From Deltaproteobacteria bacterium (GTDB lineage: Bacteria > Desulfobacterota > DSM-4660 > Desulfatiglandales > B25-G16): a stretch of 47,776 nucleotides of DNA. Numbering within the stretch: the stretch's first letter is position 1; each line of letters begins with the position of its first letter. Positions 8,193 to 16,219 of this stretch are shown here, piece by piece. The position numbers and the translations under genes were made by a program. The notes beneath the pieces were generated by a model. It was not told the DNA's origin. It saw only the letters and a list, made by a program, of their open reading frames with translations, and did not search any database. Location: positions 1-47,776 of the forward strand of contig JAFDDT010000002.1 in the NCBI GenBank assembly GCA_019310725.1, read 5' to 3'.

Positions 8193-8987
8193 ATGAGAGA
8201 CCACCCCTTTTTCAAGGACACGCCGAGAAAGACCCTGGATATGGCGGGCCAACCCATGGAGTTGCCAGTCTTTTATTATGATGTTCGCTTTGTCACCGCC
8301 ATTTTTACTGCTAAAACCAGCGCTCTGAAAAAACTGCTGCCCCATCCCAGGTTCAAGCCCATCCAAATCTGGCCTGGCACCGGTATGCTTGGAATCGCTG
8401 CCTTTGAATACCACGACACCTCAATCGGGCCTTATAACGAGATAGCAATCTCAATCCCCATCAAATTTCCATCCAGATTCGTCGTTCCAGGACTCTCTGC
8501 ACTCAAAATGATGCGAAAGAATCTCTTCCCTGTGTACATTCATCACCTTCCTGTTACCACGCAAATTGCGCTCAAGGTCGGAATCCATTTCTATAACTAT
8601 CCTAAATTTCTGGCCGAGGTTACGTTCCATGACCGGGATGAGAGCCTGGAAGTAATCCTGAAGGAAAAAGATGATCTTATCTTGAAACTGCTCGCTAAAA
8701 AGCTCTCTCTCAAGAGATCAGCCGGGTTTGAATTTCACACCTATTCAATCAAGGATAATGTGGTGATGCACACACTGATTGAGGGATGGGCGCCAAAGTT
8801 TGGAGCGGTGAGGATGGGCAGTGTTGCCAAGCTTGAGCTAGGCGAGCATGCGATCAGCAAAGAGCTTGCTGAGCTCAACCTGAGCAAAACTGCCCGGAGC
8901 GGACTCTACGGCGAAGGGGTGATGACCAAACTCCACGACCCGGATCAGCGCTGGAATACCGATACTCTAAAGATTATTTCTGGCTAG
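8193..8987 (+). CDS. Acetoacetate decarboxylase family protein
   Basis: A 264-residue protein of the ADC family. The segment NYPKFLAEV places Lys138 where the Schiff-base lysine of acetoacetate decarboxylase occurs (GYPKK type). The second lysine that lowers its pKa in the classical enzyme is Phe here. The family also includes enzymes with other aldolase/dehydratase-type chemistry, so true decarboxylation of acetoacetate is uncertain. It is predicted soluble and has a purine-rich SD (AGAGAGGAAAAG) before the ATG. It is flanked by feoB and an MFS carrier with separate spacing, so no operon is implied. Confidence 0.8.
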   Translation: MRDHPFFKDTPRKTLDMAGQPMELPVFYYDVRFVTAIFTAKTSALKKLLPHPRFKPIQIWPGTGMLGIAAFEYHDTSIGPYNEIAISIPIKFPSRFVVPGLSALKMMRKNLFPVYIHHLPVTTQIALKVGIHFYNYPKFLAEVTFHDRDESLEVILKEKDDLILKLLAKKLSLKRSAGFEFHTYSIKDNVVMHTLIEGWAPKFGAVRMGSVAKLELGEHAISKELAELNLSKTARSGLYGEGVMTKLHDPDQRWNTDTLKIISG

Positions 8988-9265
8988 ATGCACATCATTA
9001 TGAATAGGACCGGATAAACCAATGCTCAGTTTCCACTCCCCTTCCTCCCCAAGCCCTTGCAACAAGGTTCTCAATCGACATTCGCCTTGATTGGATTATA
9101 TTAGTCAACATCTGTATCCTTTTCTCCTAATTCTGATTGTAACAAGGCATAGCTCGCGAATTCACCATAGTGACCGTCATTACCCTCGTCATTTCCTATG
9201 GCAAAATCACTGCAAATCTGTTATAGATCGCTTCTTTACTATGATTAAACGATGATCTTGATGGC

Positions 9266-10570
9266 ATGATGGCTTTCAGGGCAAAATCCTCACAATCGCA
9301 TCTATTCTACGGCTGGTATATCCTGGCCTCCTCCTTTGTTATCCTTTTTTTCAACTCAGGAGCCCGTTTCTCTTTTGGGGTAATGTTCAAACCGATGCTT
9401 GTAGAATTTGGCTGGAATCGGGGTTCCATTTCTCTGGCCTTTTTCCTCAATATGACGATCTACGCCCTGTCCCTTACCGTGGTCGGGAGGTTTTATGACC
9501 GTTATGGTCCCAAATGGGTGATCATCATCTCAACCATTTTTCTCTCAATCGGGTACGCGAGTATTTCTATCATGGGCTCCTTCTGGCAATTTCTCTTATA
9601 TTACGGAATAATAGCAGCTATTGGTCTGGGTGGAACATCGGTGCCTTTTGTTGCGGCTCTGATGAGCAAATGGTTCGAAAAGGGCCGCGGTCTTGCCATA
9701 AGCTCGGCCCTCTCCGGTAATAGCCTGGGGCACTTTGCTTTGGTTCCTCTATTTACTATTATCGTGTTACGATATGGCTGGAGGGTATCATATCTCAGCA
9801 TTGGTATAATTATGTTAATGGTAAATATCAGCCTTGCGCTGGGGGTGATTAAGGGCGATCCAGATGATCTTGGACAAAAGCCTCTTGGCTCTGGAAATGG
9901 AGACCACGCAAACGAACAAAAGGATCAAAGCCCCTCAGAGGTGAATCCTCGGGATCTGGGATTGAAGGAGGCTCTGCACACCTATTCTTTCTGGCTCTTT
10001 CTTATTGTTATGTTCGTCTGTGGTGGTGGCGATTTCCTGGTGACCACTCACCTGATCCCCCTGGTTACCGATTATGGCATTTCACCCACTACAGCAGGCA
10101 ACATGCTGGCCTGGTATGGGTTGATGAGTCTGGCCGGGGTTCTTCTTGCCGGACCTGCTTCGGATCTGATCGGGAATAAAATTCCCATTGTCGTTACCTT
10201 TATGCTGCGGTTCTTTTTGTTTCTCCTGATCCTTAAATACCAGAATCTTGTCTCTTTCTATATCTTTGCCTTAGCTTTCGGCTTTACCCATCTTATCACA
10301 GCGCCGCTCACAGTTACTTTAGCCGGAAGACTATATGGATTCTCACATGTTGGCCTTCTTACTGGTTTTATCACCACGATCCACCATTTAGGCGGCGGGT
10401 TCTGGGCGTATCTGGGAGGCGTGATCTTCGATCAGACAGGGAGTTATCGTTTGGCCTTTGTTCTTTCGGCGATCATGGCGTTTGTCGCTGTTCTCAGCGG
10501 CATTCTTATAAAGGAGAGAAGACATCAAGCTCCTCCTGTCGTGCACAGCAATGATTTGGCGGGCAGTTGA
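9266..10570 (+). CDS. MFS transporter, monocarboxylate/oxalate-formate carrier type
   Basis: A 434-residue protein with about twelve hydrophobic segments in two halves, separated by a hydrophilic loop at residues about 205-235. After TM2 there is the MFS loop motif GRFYDRYGPKWV, and KWFEKGRGLAISSALSGNSLG in the TM4-5 region resembles the KWF-x-[KR]-RGLA block of monocarboxylate and oxalate/formate carriers. The repeated loop appears in the second half (GPASDLIGNKIP). The substrate cannot be named; an organic anion is plausible. ATG codons at 9266 and 9269 are both possible and neither has a good SD. Confidence 0.85.
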   Translation: MMAFRAKSSQSHLFYGWYILASSFVILFFNSGARFSFGVMFKPMLVEFGWNRGSISLAFFLNMTIYALSLTVVGRFYDRYGPKWVIIISTIFLSIGYASISIMGSFWQFLLYYGIIAAIGLGGTSVPFVAALMSKWFEKGRGLAISSALSGNSLGHFALVPLFTIIVLRYGWRVSYLSIGIIMLMVNISLALGVIKGDPDDLGQKPLGSGNGDHANEQKDQSPSEVNPRDLGLKEALHTYSFWLFLIVMFVCGGGDFLVTTHLIPLVTDYGISPTTAGNMLAWYGLMSLAGVLLAGPASDLIGNKIPIVVTFMLRFFLFLLILKYQNLVSFYIFALAFGFTHLITAPLTVTLAGRLYGFSHVGLLTGFITTIHHLGGGFWAYLGGVIFDQTGSYRLAFVLSAIMAFVAVLSGILIKERRHQAPPVVHSNDLAGS

Positions 10571-10723
10571 CATACTGCCGCCGAAATCCCTTTTCGGTTG
10601 GGCTGGAACGTTCTTGGTTAATCTAAGGCTTCCTCCAAAACGAAACCTGTTTCTTTTTATACTAGCCAAGCTCTTGAGCCGCAGGAGGCCACTGAACCAC
10701 CGGACGCTGAAACACTTTCTTGC

Positions 10724-10752
10724 TTGACACAAAAGCCGCTCTCCCCTATATT
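10724..10752 (+). promoter_or_regulatory. Sigma-70 type promoter upstream of the second MFS gene
   Basis: TTGACA (10724-10729), a 17-base spacer and TATATT (10747-10752), 155 bases upstream of the MFS start at 10907. The rest of the 336-base gap (10571-10906) shows no gene and no other clear signal. Confidence 0.6.
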
Positions 10753-10906
10753 CCCTTTCCCAACAAATGCGTGTAGCTCCGGGCAAAAAACAAACGGTTA
10801 TTCCCTCGATGTGTGATAATACCGTTACCACGGCGATGTATCCCCTTTTGATTTTTTCATCTCTGGGCAAGACGAAAGACAAAAAAGCTAAAGGAAATGA
10901 AACTCA

Positions 10907-12118
10907 ATGATTTCCAATGAAAAAAAGATTATCATTGTTACATCCTACTGCCATTTCTTGTCTCATTTCTACATGCTCATCTTTCCCTCGCTCGTGATAC
11001 CCCTCACCAGGTATTTTGAGATGCCAATTCCCGAGGTTCTGTCGCTTGGTTTTCTCATGTACCTGCTTTTTGGCCTGGGTGCACTGCCTATGGGTATCGT
11101 GACTGATTTGTGGAACGGGAGGCGAATGCTGACTCTGTACCTGGTTGGATTGGGAGCCTTTTCTTTACTTGCAGGTGCAGCAAGACAGCCAACATTTCTT
11201 ATGATGAGTCTAACCTTTATTGGTGTTTTCGCCTCTATCTATCATCCTGCGGGCATGGGGCTTATCAGTAAAGGATGCAAGAGGAGGGGGTATGCGCTTG
11301 GAATAAACGGCGTTTTTGGAAATCTTGGCCTTGGGCTTGCCCCCATTGTTACTGGGATTATTACATATTGGTTTGGATGGCGTACCATCTATCTTGTTTT
11401 GGGTGTTTTTGTTTTGTTATCCAGCATTATACTGTTTGTTGTGCCTATTGATGAAACCCCGGTGCAAATCGTGGCATCCGATACCGAGGGAGATAAAAAG
11501 CAGTATCTGCCGTATTTTGCTTTGCTGTGTGTATGTATGATGTTAGCAGGGTTCTGCTTTCGCGGCACATCTGTGGTTATACCAGCCTACTTTGAACAGG
11601 CTGTGCCCTTTCTAAATAATATCCTAGACAATTTATCTTTTATCAAGCCCTCTGGCACAAAGACCTTAGCTGCCACCGCACTTACCTCGTTTGTGTATTT
11701 TTTTGGCATGCTCGGACAGATGACAGGAGGGCGACTTGCAGATAAAGTTGATCTGCGACTTGGCTATTTCTCGTTTCATCTCATCGCCCTCCCTTTTATG
11801 GTGCTCATGACGCAGTTCACCAATATCCCCTTGTTTATCTTTACGATGGGCTATCTGTTCTTTGCCCTTGGCATGCAACCTATTGAGAACAGTCTGGTTG
11901 CCCGACTTACGCCTGAAAGACTCCGTTCAACAAGCTATGGTTTCAAATTCATTTTCACCTTTGGTGTTGGCTCTTTATCGGTTTTTACAGCGAAACAGCT
12001 CATTGAACACTATGGTTTTGTATATGTCTTCTGGCTTCAGGCCGGTGTTATTGTTTTGCTTCTGTTAACTATCGCTCTCCTCATATTCCTGACGCGAAAC
12101 GACACATTTCGAAATTAG
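10907..12118 (+). CDS. MFS transporter, fosmidomycin-resistance (Fsr)-like
   Basis: A 403-residue inner-membrane protein with about twelve hydrophobic segments. The N-terminal CHFLSHFYMLIFPSLVIPL and ASIYHPAGMGLISKG (TM4-5 region) resemble the His-containing first helix and the YHPAG/FHPEG block of Fsr-type MFS efflux carriers. A second-half loop GGRLADKVDLRLGY matches the MFS A-motif repeat. The substrate is unknown. It has its own promoter candidate at 10724-10752, and the SD-like AAAGGAAA lies rather far (about 12 bases) upstream. It converges with the TPR lipoprotein gene. Confidence 0.83.
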   Translation: MISNEKKIIIVTSYCHFLSHFYMLIFPSLVIPLTRYFEMPIPEVLSLGFLMYLLFGLGALPMGIVTDLWNGRRMLTLYLVGLGAFSLLAGAARQPTFLMMSLTFIGVFASIYHPAGMGLISKGCKRRGYALGINGVFGNLGLGLAPIVTGIITYWFGWRTIYLVLGVFVLLSSIILFVVPIDETPVQIVASDTEGDKKQYLPYFALLCVCMMLAGFCFRGTSVVIPAYFEQAVPFLNNILDNLSFIKPSGTKTLAATALTSFVYFFGMLGQMTGGRLADKVDLRLGYFSFHLIALPFMVLMTQFTNIPLFIFTMGYLFFALGMQPIENSLVARLTPERLRSTSYGFKFIFTFGVGSLSVFTAKQLIEHYGFVYVFWLQAGVIVLLLLTIALLIFLTRNDTFRN

Positions 12119-12146
12119 ACTCCCAGGCAGGCCTCCTTTGCTTTTG

Positions 12147-12296
12147 ATGCCTATTCTATCCTCTCTTTTCTTGCCGGACGTCTTTGCGCTTCCAAATCCT
12201 GGACCGTGGTATGACCAGCTAGTCGGTTGTGCCATGCTCTTTCTATCTGCAACAGCGCGCTGGTCACTCAAGCCGCTGGGAGAGACTGGGCTATGA
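12147..12296 (+). CDS. Possible small ORF (49 residues), uncertain
   Basis: ATG 12147 opens a 49-residue frame with a hydrophobic start (MPILSSLFLPDVFALP) and a second hydrophobic part (QLVGCAMLFLSATARW). It lies in the 181-base gap between the convergent MFS and TPR genes. No SD precedes it and no family is recognised; it could be a tail of a lost membrane protein or chance. Confidence 0.2.
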   Translation: MPILSSLFLPDVFALPNPGPWYDQLVGCAMLFLSATARWSLKPLGETGL

Positions 12297-12299
12297 GAG

Positions 12300-12752
12300 T
12301 TATCTGTGGGGGTTTTTGAGTTCCCTTATCTTCTCCAGGGTGTCTTTATAGGTATCGCTCTTGGAGGGGTTCAGCTGCATGGCCCTGAGAACAAGGCTTT
12401 CCGCTTTATCCAGGTTCTTTCTTTGCGCGTAGTAAAGCCAGGCAAGATTATTATAGGAATCAGCGTTCTGGGGTTCTTTCTTTATTGCCTTTTTGTAATA
12501 TTTTTCTGCTTTATCCAACTCATTTTTTTGAAAATGTGCGTTGCCGAGATAAAGGTAAGCTACCGGCCGCTTTTTGGCTGCAACTTCATATTCCTTAATG
12601 GCGTTGTCAAATTCACCCTTTTTCTCGTAGGCAATGCCTAACTCCAGGTGCTCTTCTGGTGAAAGCGGATCACTAAGAATCGCAAAGTGCGGCATGACAC
12701 AGCCCGCACATATGAAGAGCATCCCAAACGTCACCAAAAGAGGGCGTCTCAT
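12300..12752 (-). CDS. TPR-repeat lipoprotein (PA2778-type partner)
   Basis: A 150-residue protein. It has a short signal peptide ending in ICAGC (lipobox-like, although -3 is Cys rather than Leu) and three TPR repeats (SPEEHLELGIAYEKKGEFDN; AYLYLGNAHFQKNELDKAEK; ADSYNNLAWLYYAQRKNLDK). The open frame runs to 12851, but ATG 12752 has GAGGTGA just upstream and follows the stop of the peptidase gene after only two bases. It is probably a periplasmic lipoprotein acting with the upstream C39-like peptidase. In PA2778-family proteins the peptidase and TPR parts are commonly joined in one chain; here they are two genes. Confidence 0.85.
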   Translation of the reverse strand: MRRPLLVTFGMLFICAGCVMPHFAILSDPLSPEEHLELGIAYEKKGEFDNAIKEYEVAAKKRPVAYLYLGNAHFQKNELDKAEKYYKKAIKKEPQNADSYNNLAWLYYAQRKNLDKAESLVLRAMQLNPSKSDTYKDTLEKIRELKNPHR

Positions 12753-12754
12753 TC

Positions 12755-13387
12755 TCACCTCGGAGTGTGTTCGGTTTTTGGTTGGGTTTTCGAATAGATG
12801 CGAAGGGTCCACCGGTCGGTTCGATCCCAGCGGGAAAGGAAATAATTCCATGTGATGAGCTTTTCGCGGGCCTTGGCAGAGTTAACTATGACACCATCCG
12901 GGTTATAGCCCACCACAACCATATAGTGGTTATTGCTTATATTGGCAAACCCGAGGTCCACCATGACAATAAGAGGCACACCCCTATCCACAGACCGCCG
13001 GATATCATCTGCGCTGCCACTGTACCATCTGGCAGCAAAGCCCTTTCGCCGGGCATAGAGCACCATGTCAATCGTAACCGTACCACGAATGCTTTTCCGA
13101 AAGATGGCATCGGCAACCTCATCCGGTGTTACATCTTCACCATAAAAGGTGAGCACCTCGGCAAGGGAGGCTGGACCGCATTGAAAGTCAAGCTGGGCAT
13201 AGAAAGGCACATTTTTCACCTTTCCAGAGTCAATGGAGGCCGCTAAATCCGAAGTCGTGCCCCCCGGCCGCGCCACACATCCAAAGAGGACAATGAACAG
13301 GGAAAAGACAAGGACCGCCATGCACAGAGCGCGCGGGTGAAAGGCTTGCCGAAACGCCTTTTCTGGGTGCCCTTCCGACCTTCGCAC
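12755..13387 (-). CDS. PA2778-family C39-like cysteine peptidase lipoprotein
   Basis: A 210-residue protein. A hydrophobic N-terminal segment ends in VLFGC (lipobox, Cys37). The papain-like C39 fold follows: QCGPASLAEVL carries the nucleophile Cys70, NNHYMVVVGY carries His154, and VIVNSA has Asn169 at the place of the usual third catalytic residue. It is predicted to face the periplasm and be lipid-anchored. The start is GTG at 13387, 15 bases after the upstream stop; an internal ATG at 13321 would also leave a signal peptide. It sits between a PA2779-type membrane protein and a TPR lipoprotein, forming a three-gene unit. The substrate is unknown. Confidence 0.85.
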   Translation of the reverse strand: MRRSEGHPEKAFRQAFHPRALCMAVLVFSLFIVLFGCVARPGGTTSDLAASIDSGKVKNVPFYAQLDFQCGPASLAEVLTFYGEDVTPDEVADAIFRKSIRGTVTIDMVLYARRKGFAARWYSGSADDIRRSVDRGVPLIVMVDLGFANISNNHYMVVVGYNPDGVIVNSAKAREKLITWNYFLSRWDRTDRWTLRIYSKTQPKTEHTPR

Positions 13388-13402
13388 CTGTCCTATGGCC
13401 TC

Positions 13403-13798
13403 TTATTGAATGACGATCCGCTTATTAGTAAAATAGAGTACAGCAATGACGGCCAGTACAATGACCAGAATCCACACAAGACTGCTTCCCCCTGAGGTAA
13501 GCGAATCAAGCTGAGTGGCAAATTGGTGAAGCTCGCTATCAGAAAGCTGATCGAGCCGGGAATTGATTTCCTGGTCGGTATATCCCAGGTCCTTGAGCCG
13601 CTCTTTGATGAGCTTCTGCTCAAGAACCTTCTGCACCGAGGCCATGTCCTTGTGCCTAGCACTGCTGGCAAAAGACTCGTCCGACGGAACAAAAGAGGCC
13701 TCAATCCTAGGGACAACGCTGAAAATCCCCATCAAAATGACCAGTAGCATTGCAATTCGGCGCGTTAAAACACTGTCCTTGAATTTGCGCATAACCAT
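13403..13798 (-). CDS. PA2779-family membrane protein
   Basis: A 131-residue protein. It has an N-terminal hydrophobic segment (IAMLLVILMGIFSVVP), a soluble middle with the family's pattern of a short helical hairpin (LKDLGYTDQEINSRLDQLSD), and a Gly/Ser stretch followed by a C-terminal membrane segment (LVWILVIVLAVIAVLYF). The frame opens at 13876, but ATG 13798 has AAAGGAG five bases upstream. It is first in the operon with the C39-like peptidase and TPR lipoprotein, the same pairing as the PA2778/PA2779 families. The biochemical role is not known. Confidence 0.82.
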   Translation of the reverse strand: MVMRKFKDSVLTRRIAMLLVILMGIFSVVPRIEASFVPSDESFASSARHKDMASVQKVLEQKLIKERLKDLGYTDQEINSRLDQLSDSELHQFATQLDSLTSGGSSLVWILVIVLAVIAVLYFTNKRIVIQ

Positions 13799-13933
13799 AC
13801 TCCTTTCTCTCAAATGTGCTCTGAAAAATAGAAATCCGCAGATCAGAATCTGCACACCAGCCAAAAGCGCACTCAAACTAACACACTATAGAATTTTTTG
13901 TCAAGGCTTGTGAGCACATGAAGGCTTTTGACC

Positions 13934-13962
13934 TTGACATGTGAGCCTCACATCCCTAAACT
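13934..13962 (+). promoter_or_regulatory. Sigma-70 type promoter with a 15-bp palindromic operator in its spacer
   Basis: TTGACA (13934-13939), 17 bases, TAAACT (13957-13962), 52 bases before the start at 14014. The spacer and last -35 base hold a perfect palindrome ATGTGAG-C-CTCACAT (13939-13953). A second TGTGAGC lies 31 bases upstream (13909-13915), close to three helical turns, in the divergent spacer shared with the PA2779-type operon. A repressor or activator dimer binding here is inferred. Confidence 0.55.
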
Positions 13963-14013
13963 TCCTTGGCCAAAAAGAAACAACTATGCCTTTAACTCTA
14001 ATCACATAGCCCG

Positions 14014-14685
14014 ATGATCACGCTCGAACATATAACTGTGAGCTTAGATCCTGAGAAAATCAAGAGAAGACTGCATATGGAAGAGATGGGGGATTGGGGT
14101 CCTGGGCAAACCTTGATTGAGACTGCTCAATCCCTCATCTCGGCCAGGGCGGCCTATAAGATTTGTTTTATCGAGGCAAAGCATGAAGGTGTAATAGTGA
14201 TAGACGGGATCCGGTTGACCAGCAAGGTTCTCCGCAAGAATGTGGATAAAGTGGAACGGATTTTTCCCTATGTCATCACCATTGGCAATAAGCTAGAAGA
14301 TAAGGCCAGAGCATATGAGGACCTATTGGAACAATACTGCCTGGATACAATTGGGAATGTGGCACTGAACCTGGCTCAGAAATACCTTGAATATCATTTG
14401 CGTTCCAGATATGCCCTTGGTGAGGTATCCTATATTGGCCCAGGTTCCTTACATGATTGGCCCATCGAGAACCAAAGGCCGCTGTTTTCAATTCTCGGGG
14501 ATGTAGAGGCGTCCATTGGTGTAAGGCTGGAAGAGAATTTTCTTATGATTCCGACTAAGTCATTATCAGGTATCTATTTCCCAACGGAAATAAGATTTTA
14601 CACCTGTCAACTGTGCCCACGAAAAGATTGTGGGGCACGAAGGGCAGCCTACGATGAAAACCTGGCTAAAGAGTATGGGATTTGA
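14014..14685 (+). CDS. Vitamin B12-dependent methionine synthase activation-domain protein
   Basis: A 223-residue stand-alone protein resembling the C-terminal reactivation domain of MetH. The middle has a nucleotide-like alternation (FPYVITIGNKLEDKARAYED; LLEQYCLDTIGNVALNLAQK). The C-terminus carries MIPTKSLSGIYFP followed by a Cys-rich tail CQLCPRKDCGARR, which may bind metal. In MetH this domain binds SAM during reductive reactivation of cobalamin. Free-standing versions occur in anaerobes with corrinoid methyltransferases. No methyltransferase or corrinoid protein gene is adjacent, so the partner is encoded elsewhere. It has its own promoter with a palindromic operator candidate. Confidence 0.85.
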   Translation: MITLEHITVSLDPEKIKRRLHMEEMGDWGPGQTLIETAQSLISARAAYKICFIEAKHEGVIVIDGIRLTSKVLRKNVDKVERIFPYVITIGNKLEDKARAYEDLLEQYCLDTIGNVALNLAQKYLEYHLRSRYALGEVSYIGPGSLHDWPIENQRPLFSILGDVEASIGVRLEENFLMIPTKSLSGIYFPTEIRFYTCQLCPRKDCGARRAAYDENLAKEYGI

Positions 14686-14902
14686 AAAATAATTGTTCCT
14701 CCCCCGTAATCCCAGTTCCCTCCTAACGAGCCGGGGGTTAAGGTGTGTGTTAAAAACCTATACCCATGATTCGCACTGGGACAAAGAAAATCGGACAAGG
14801 GCATTGGCCAAAAATAGTGAATCGTTGAAAAGGGAGCTTCTTGTCACCCAACCCGACGTTGCACAGGGCCACATTCCCGTTTCTAACATCTGTGGCGAAG
14901 GC

Positions 14903-14979
<77 letters not shown>

Positions 14980-15135
14980 AATATAGTAACTTTAATACCG
15001 TATTTTGGCGTAAGAAATCAAGGAAATTGTAGAAAACCGAACCTTCACCCCGCTATGCCAGATATCTTTTTATTGACTTTGCAATGTTTAGATAATATTT
15101 ATTTTCCAAACAGATATGAGGAATTAACAACCACC

Positions 15136-15912
15136 ATGAAAGATATTCAAAACGAAAAGGATCATCGCAATATTTCTATAGACAAGGTTGGGGTAAAGGA
15201 CATCAAGTACCCAATAACCGTGCTGGATAAAGCAATAAAAACCCAACAAACTGTAGCCGTGGTCAATATGTACGTCGATCTACCAAGAGACTACAAAGGC
15301 ACACACATGAGTCGGTTTGTCGAGATCCTGAATGAACACGATAGAAGGATCTCGATCAAAAACTTTCATGAAATCCTCTCCACCATGAAACAACGGCTCG
15401 ATGCTGAAAGTGCCCATATGGAAATCTCCTTTCCATACTTTGTAATGAAGACTTCTCCGGTTACCCACAGCCAGGGGCTGATGGAATATCAGTGTACATT
15501 CAAGGGTAAGCTGAACAGGGGCAAGGATCTGGTGCTCATGATAACGGTTCCTATAACCACCCTGTGCCCGTGCTCACGAGAGATAAGCGATTTCGGCGCC
15601 CATAACCAGAGGGGAGAGGTTAGATTGCAGGTGAGGTTTAAGAGATTTATGTGGATAGAGGATCTGATACAACTTGTTGAAGAGACTGCCTCCTGCGATG
15701 TTTATTCTGTGTTAAAGAGAGAGGACGAGAAATTCGTAACTGAAAAGGCCTTTCAAAATCCTAAATTCGTTGAGGATATAGTCAGGGATATAGCCGAGAA
15801 ACTCGAGCAGGATGAAAATGTAACCTGGTTTGCCGTCGAGTGTGAAAATTACGAATCCATTCACAACCACAATGCATACGCATACATAGAACGGGATAAA
15901 TCTGTCAGTTGA
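15136..15912 (+). CDS. folE2: GTP cyclohydrolase FolE2 (type IB)
   Basis: A 258-residue type IB GTP cyclohydrolase, which opens GTP to 7,8-dihydroneopterin triphosphate for folate (or queuosine-type) synthesis. Diagnostic blocks are YVDLPRDYKGTHMSRFVEIL near the N-terminus, the catalytic-Cys/metal segment LCPCSREISDFGAHNQRGEV, and the C-terminal WFAVECENYESIHNHNAYAY. The frame is open from 15055, but the upstream part is A/T-rich leader and ATG 15136 gives the family N-terminus, with GAGGA about 13 bases upstream. FolE2 uses several divalent metals instead of strictly Zn, fitting an organism facing metal limitation. Confidence 0.95.
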   Translation: MKDIQNEKDHRNISIDKVGVKDIKYPITVLDKAIKTQQTVAVVNMYVDLPRDYKGTHMSRFVEILNEHDRRISIKNFHEILSTMKQRLDAESAHMEISFPYFVMKTSPVTHSQGLMEYQCTFKGKLNRGKDLVLMITVPITTLCPCSREISDFGAHNQRGEVRLQVRFKRFMWIEDLIQLVEETASCDVYSVLKREDEKFVTEKAFQNPKFVEDIVRDIAEKLEQDENVTWFAVECENYESIHNHNAYAYIERDKSVS

Positions 15913-16219
15913 CTGTCGTCGGTTGTTCGTTGCTGGATTAAACGGGAAGTAGATGATGTCAAGATTGTCGGGAGAAAGCTTTATGGCTAAGACGGGCCTT
16001 GAGAATGTTCGTATTCATAATTTCGCAGAAGCAGCAGACCTTCCTTGGGACTCTCTATTCGAGGTGAAACGATGGCCTTGGGGGATACAAAGCGAATCTC
16101 CTTGTGGAAAGAGAGGTAAATCCCATACTCCTAAACCGAGTGCCCATACGAAGGTGGTGGGGAAGAAACCAACGGAGAGTGGACAACTGATAAAATACAA
16201 CTAACAAAGGAACAGAAAC
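15913..16219. other. Gene-free spacer between folE2 and the AICAR transformylase gene
   Basis: About 307 bases. A plus-strand frame (15953-16204) is open but has no family resemblance, odd composition and no SD, so it is not called. The beginning (CGTCGGTTGTTCGTTGCTGG) resembles the degenerate TTGTCCG words found after flgE at 44045-44090. No promoter is evident. Confidence 0.5.

Noticed and set aside
9051-9075. CCTTG-CAA-CAAGG as terminator of the ADC-like gene
   Set aside because: Only a 5-bp stem without a T-tract; too weak to call.
9187-9202. Sigma-54-like TGGCAAAATCACTGCA before the first MFS gene
   Set aside because: GG-GC spacing is right but two consensus positions fail and there is no supporting context.
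12065-12271. 68-residue minus-strand ORF between the MFS and TPR genes
   Set aside because: Overlaps the MFS 3' end, hydrophilic with no family pattern, and no SD.
15953-16204. 83-residue plus-strand ORF before the AICAR transformylase gene
   Set aside because: No SD, odd composition, no recognisable fold or family.
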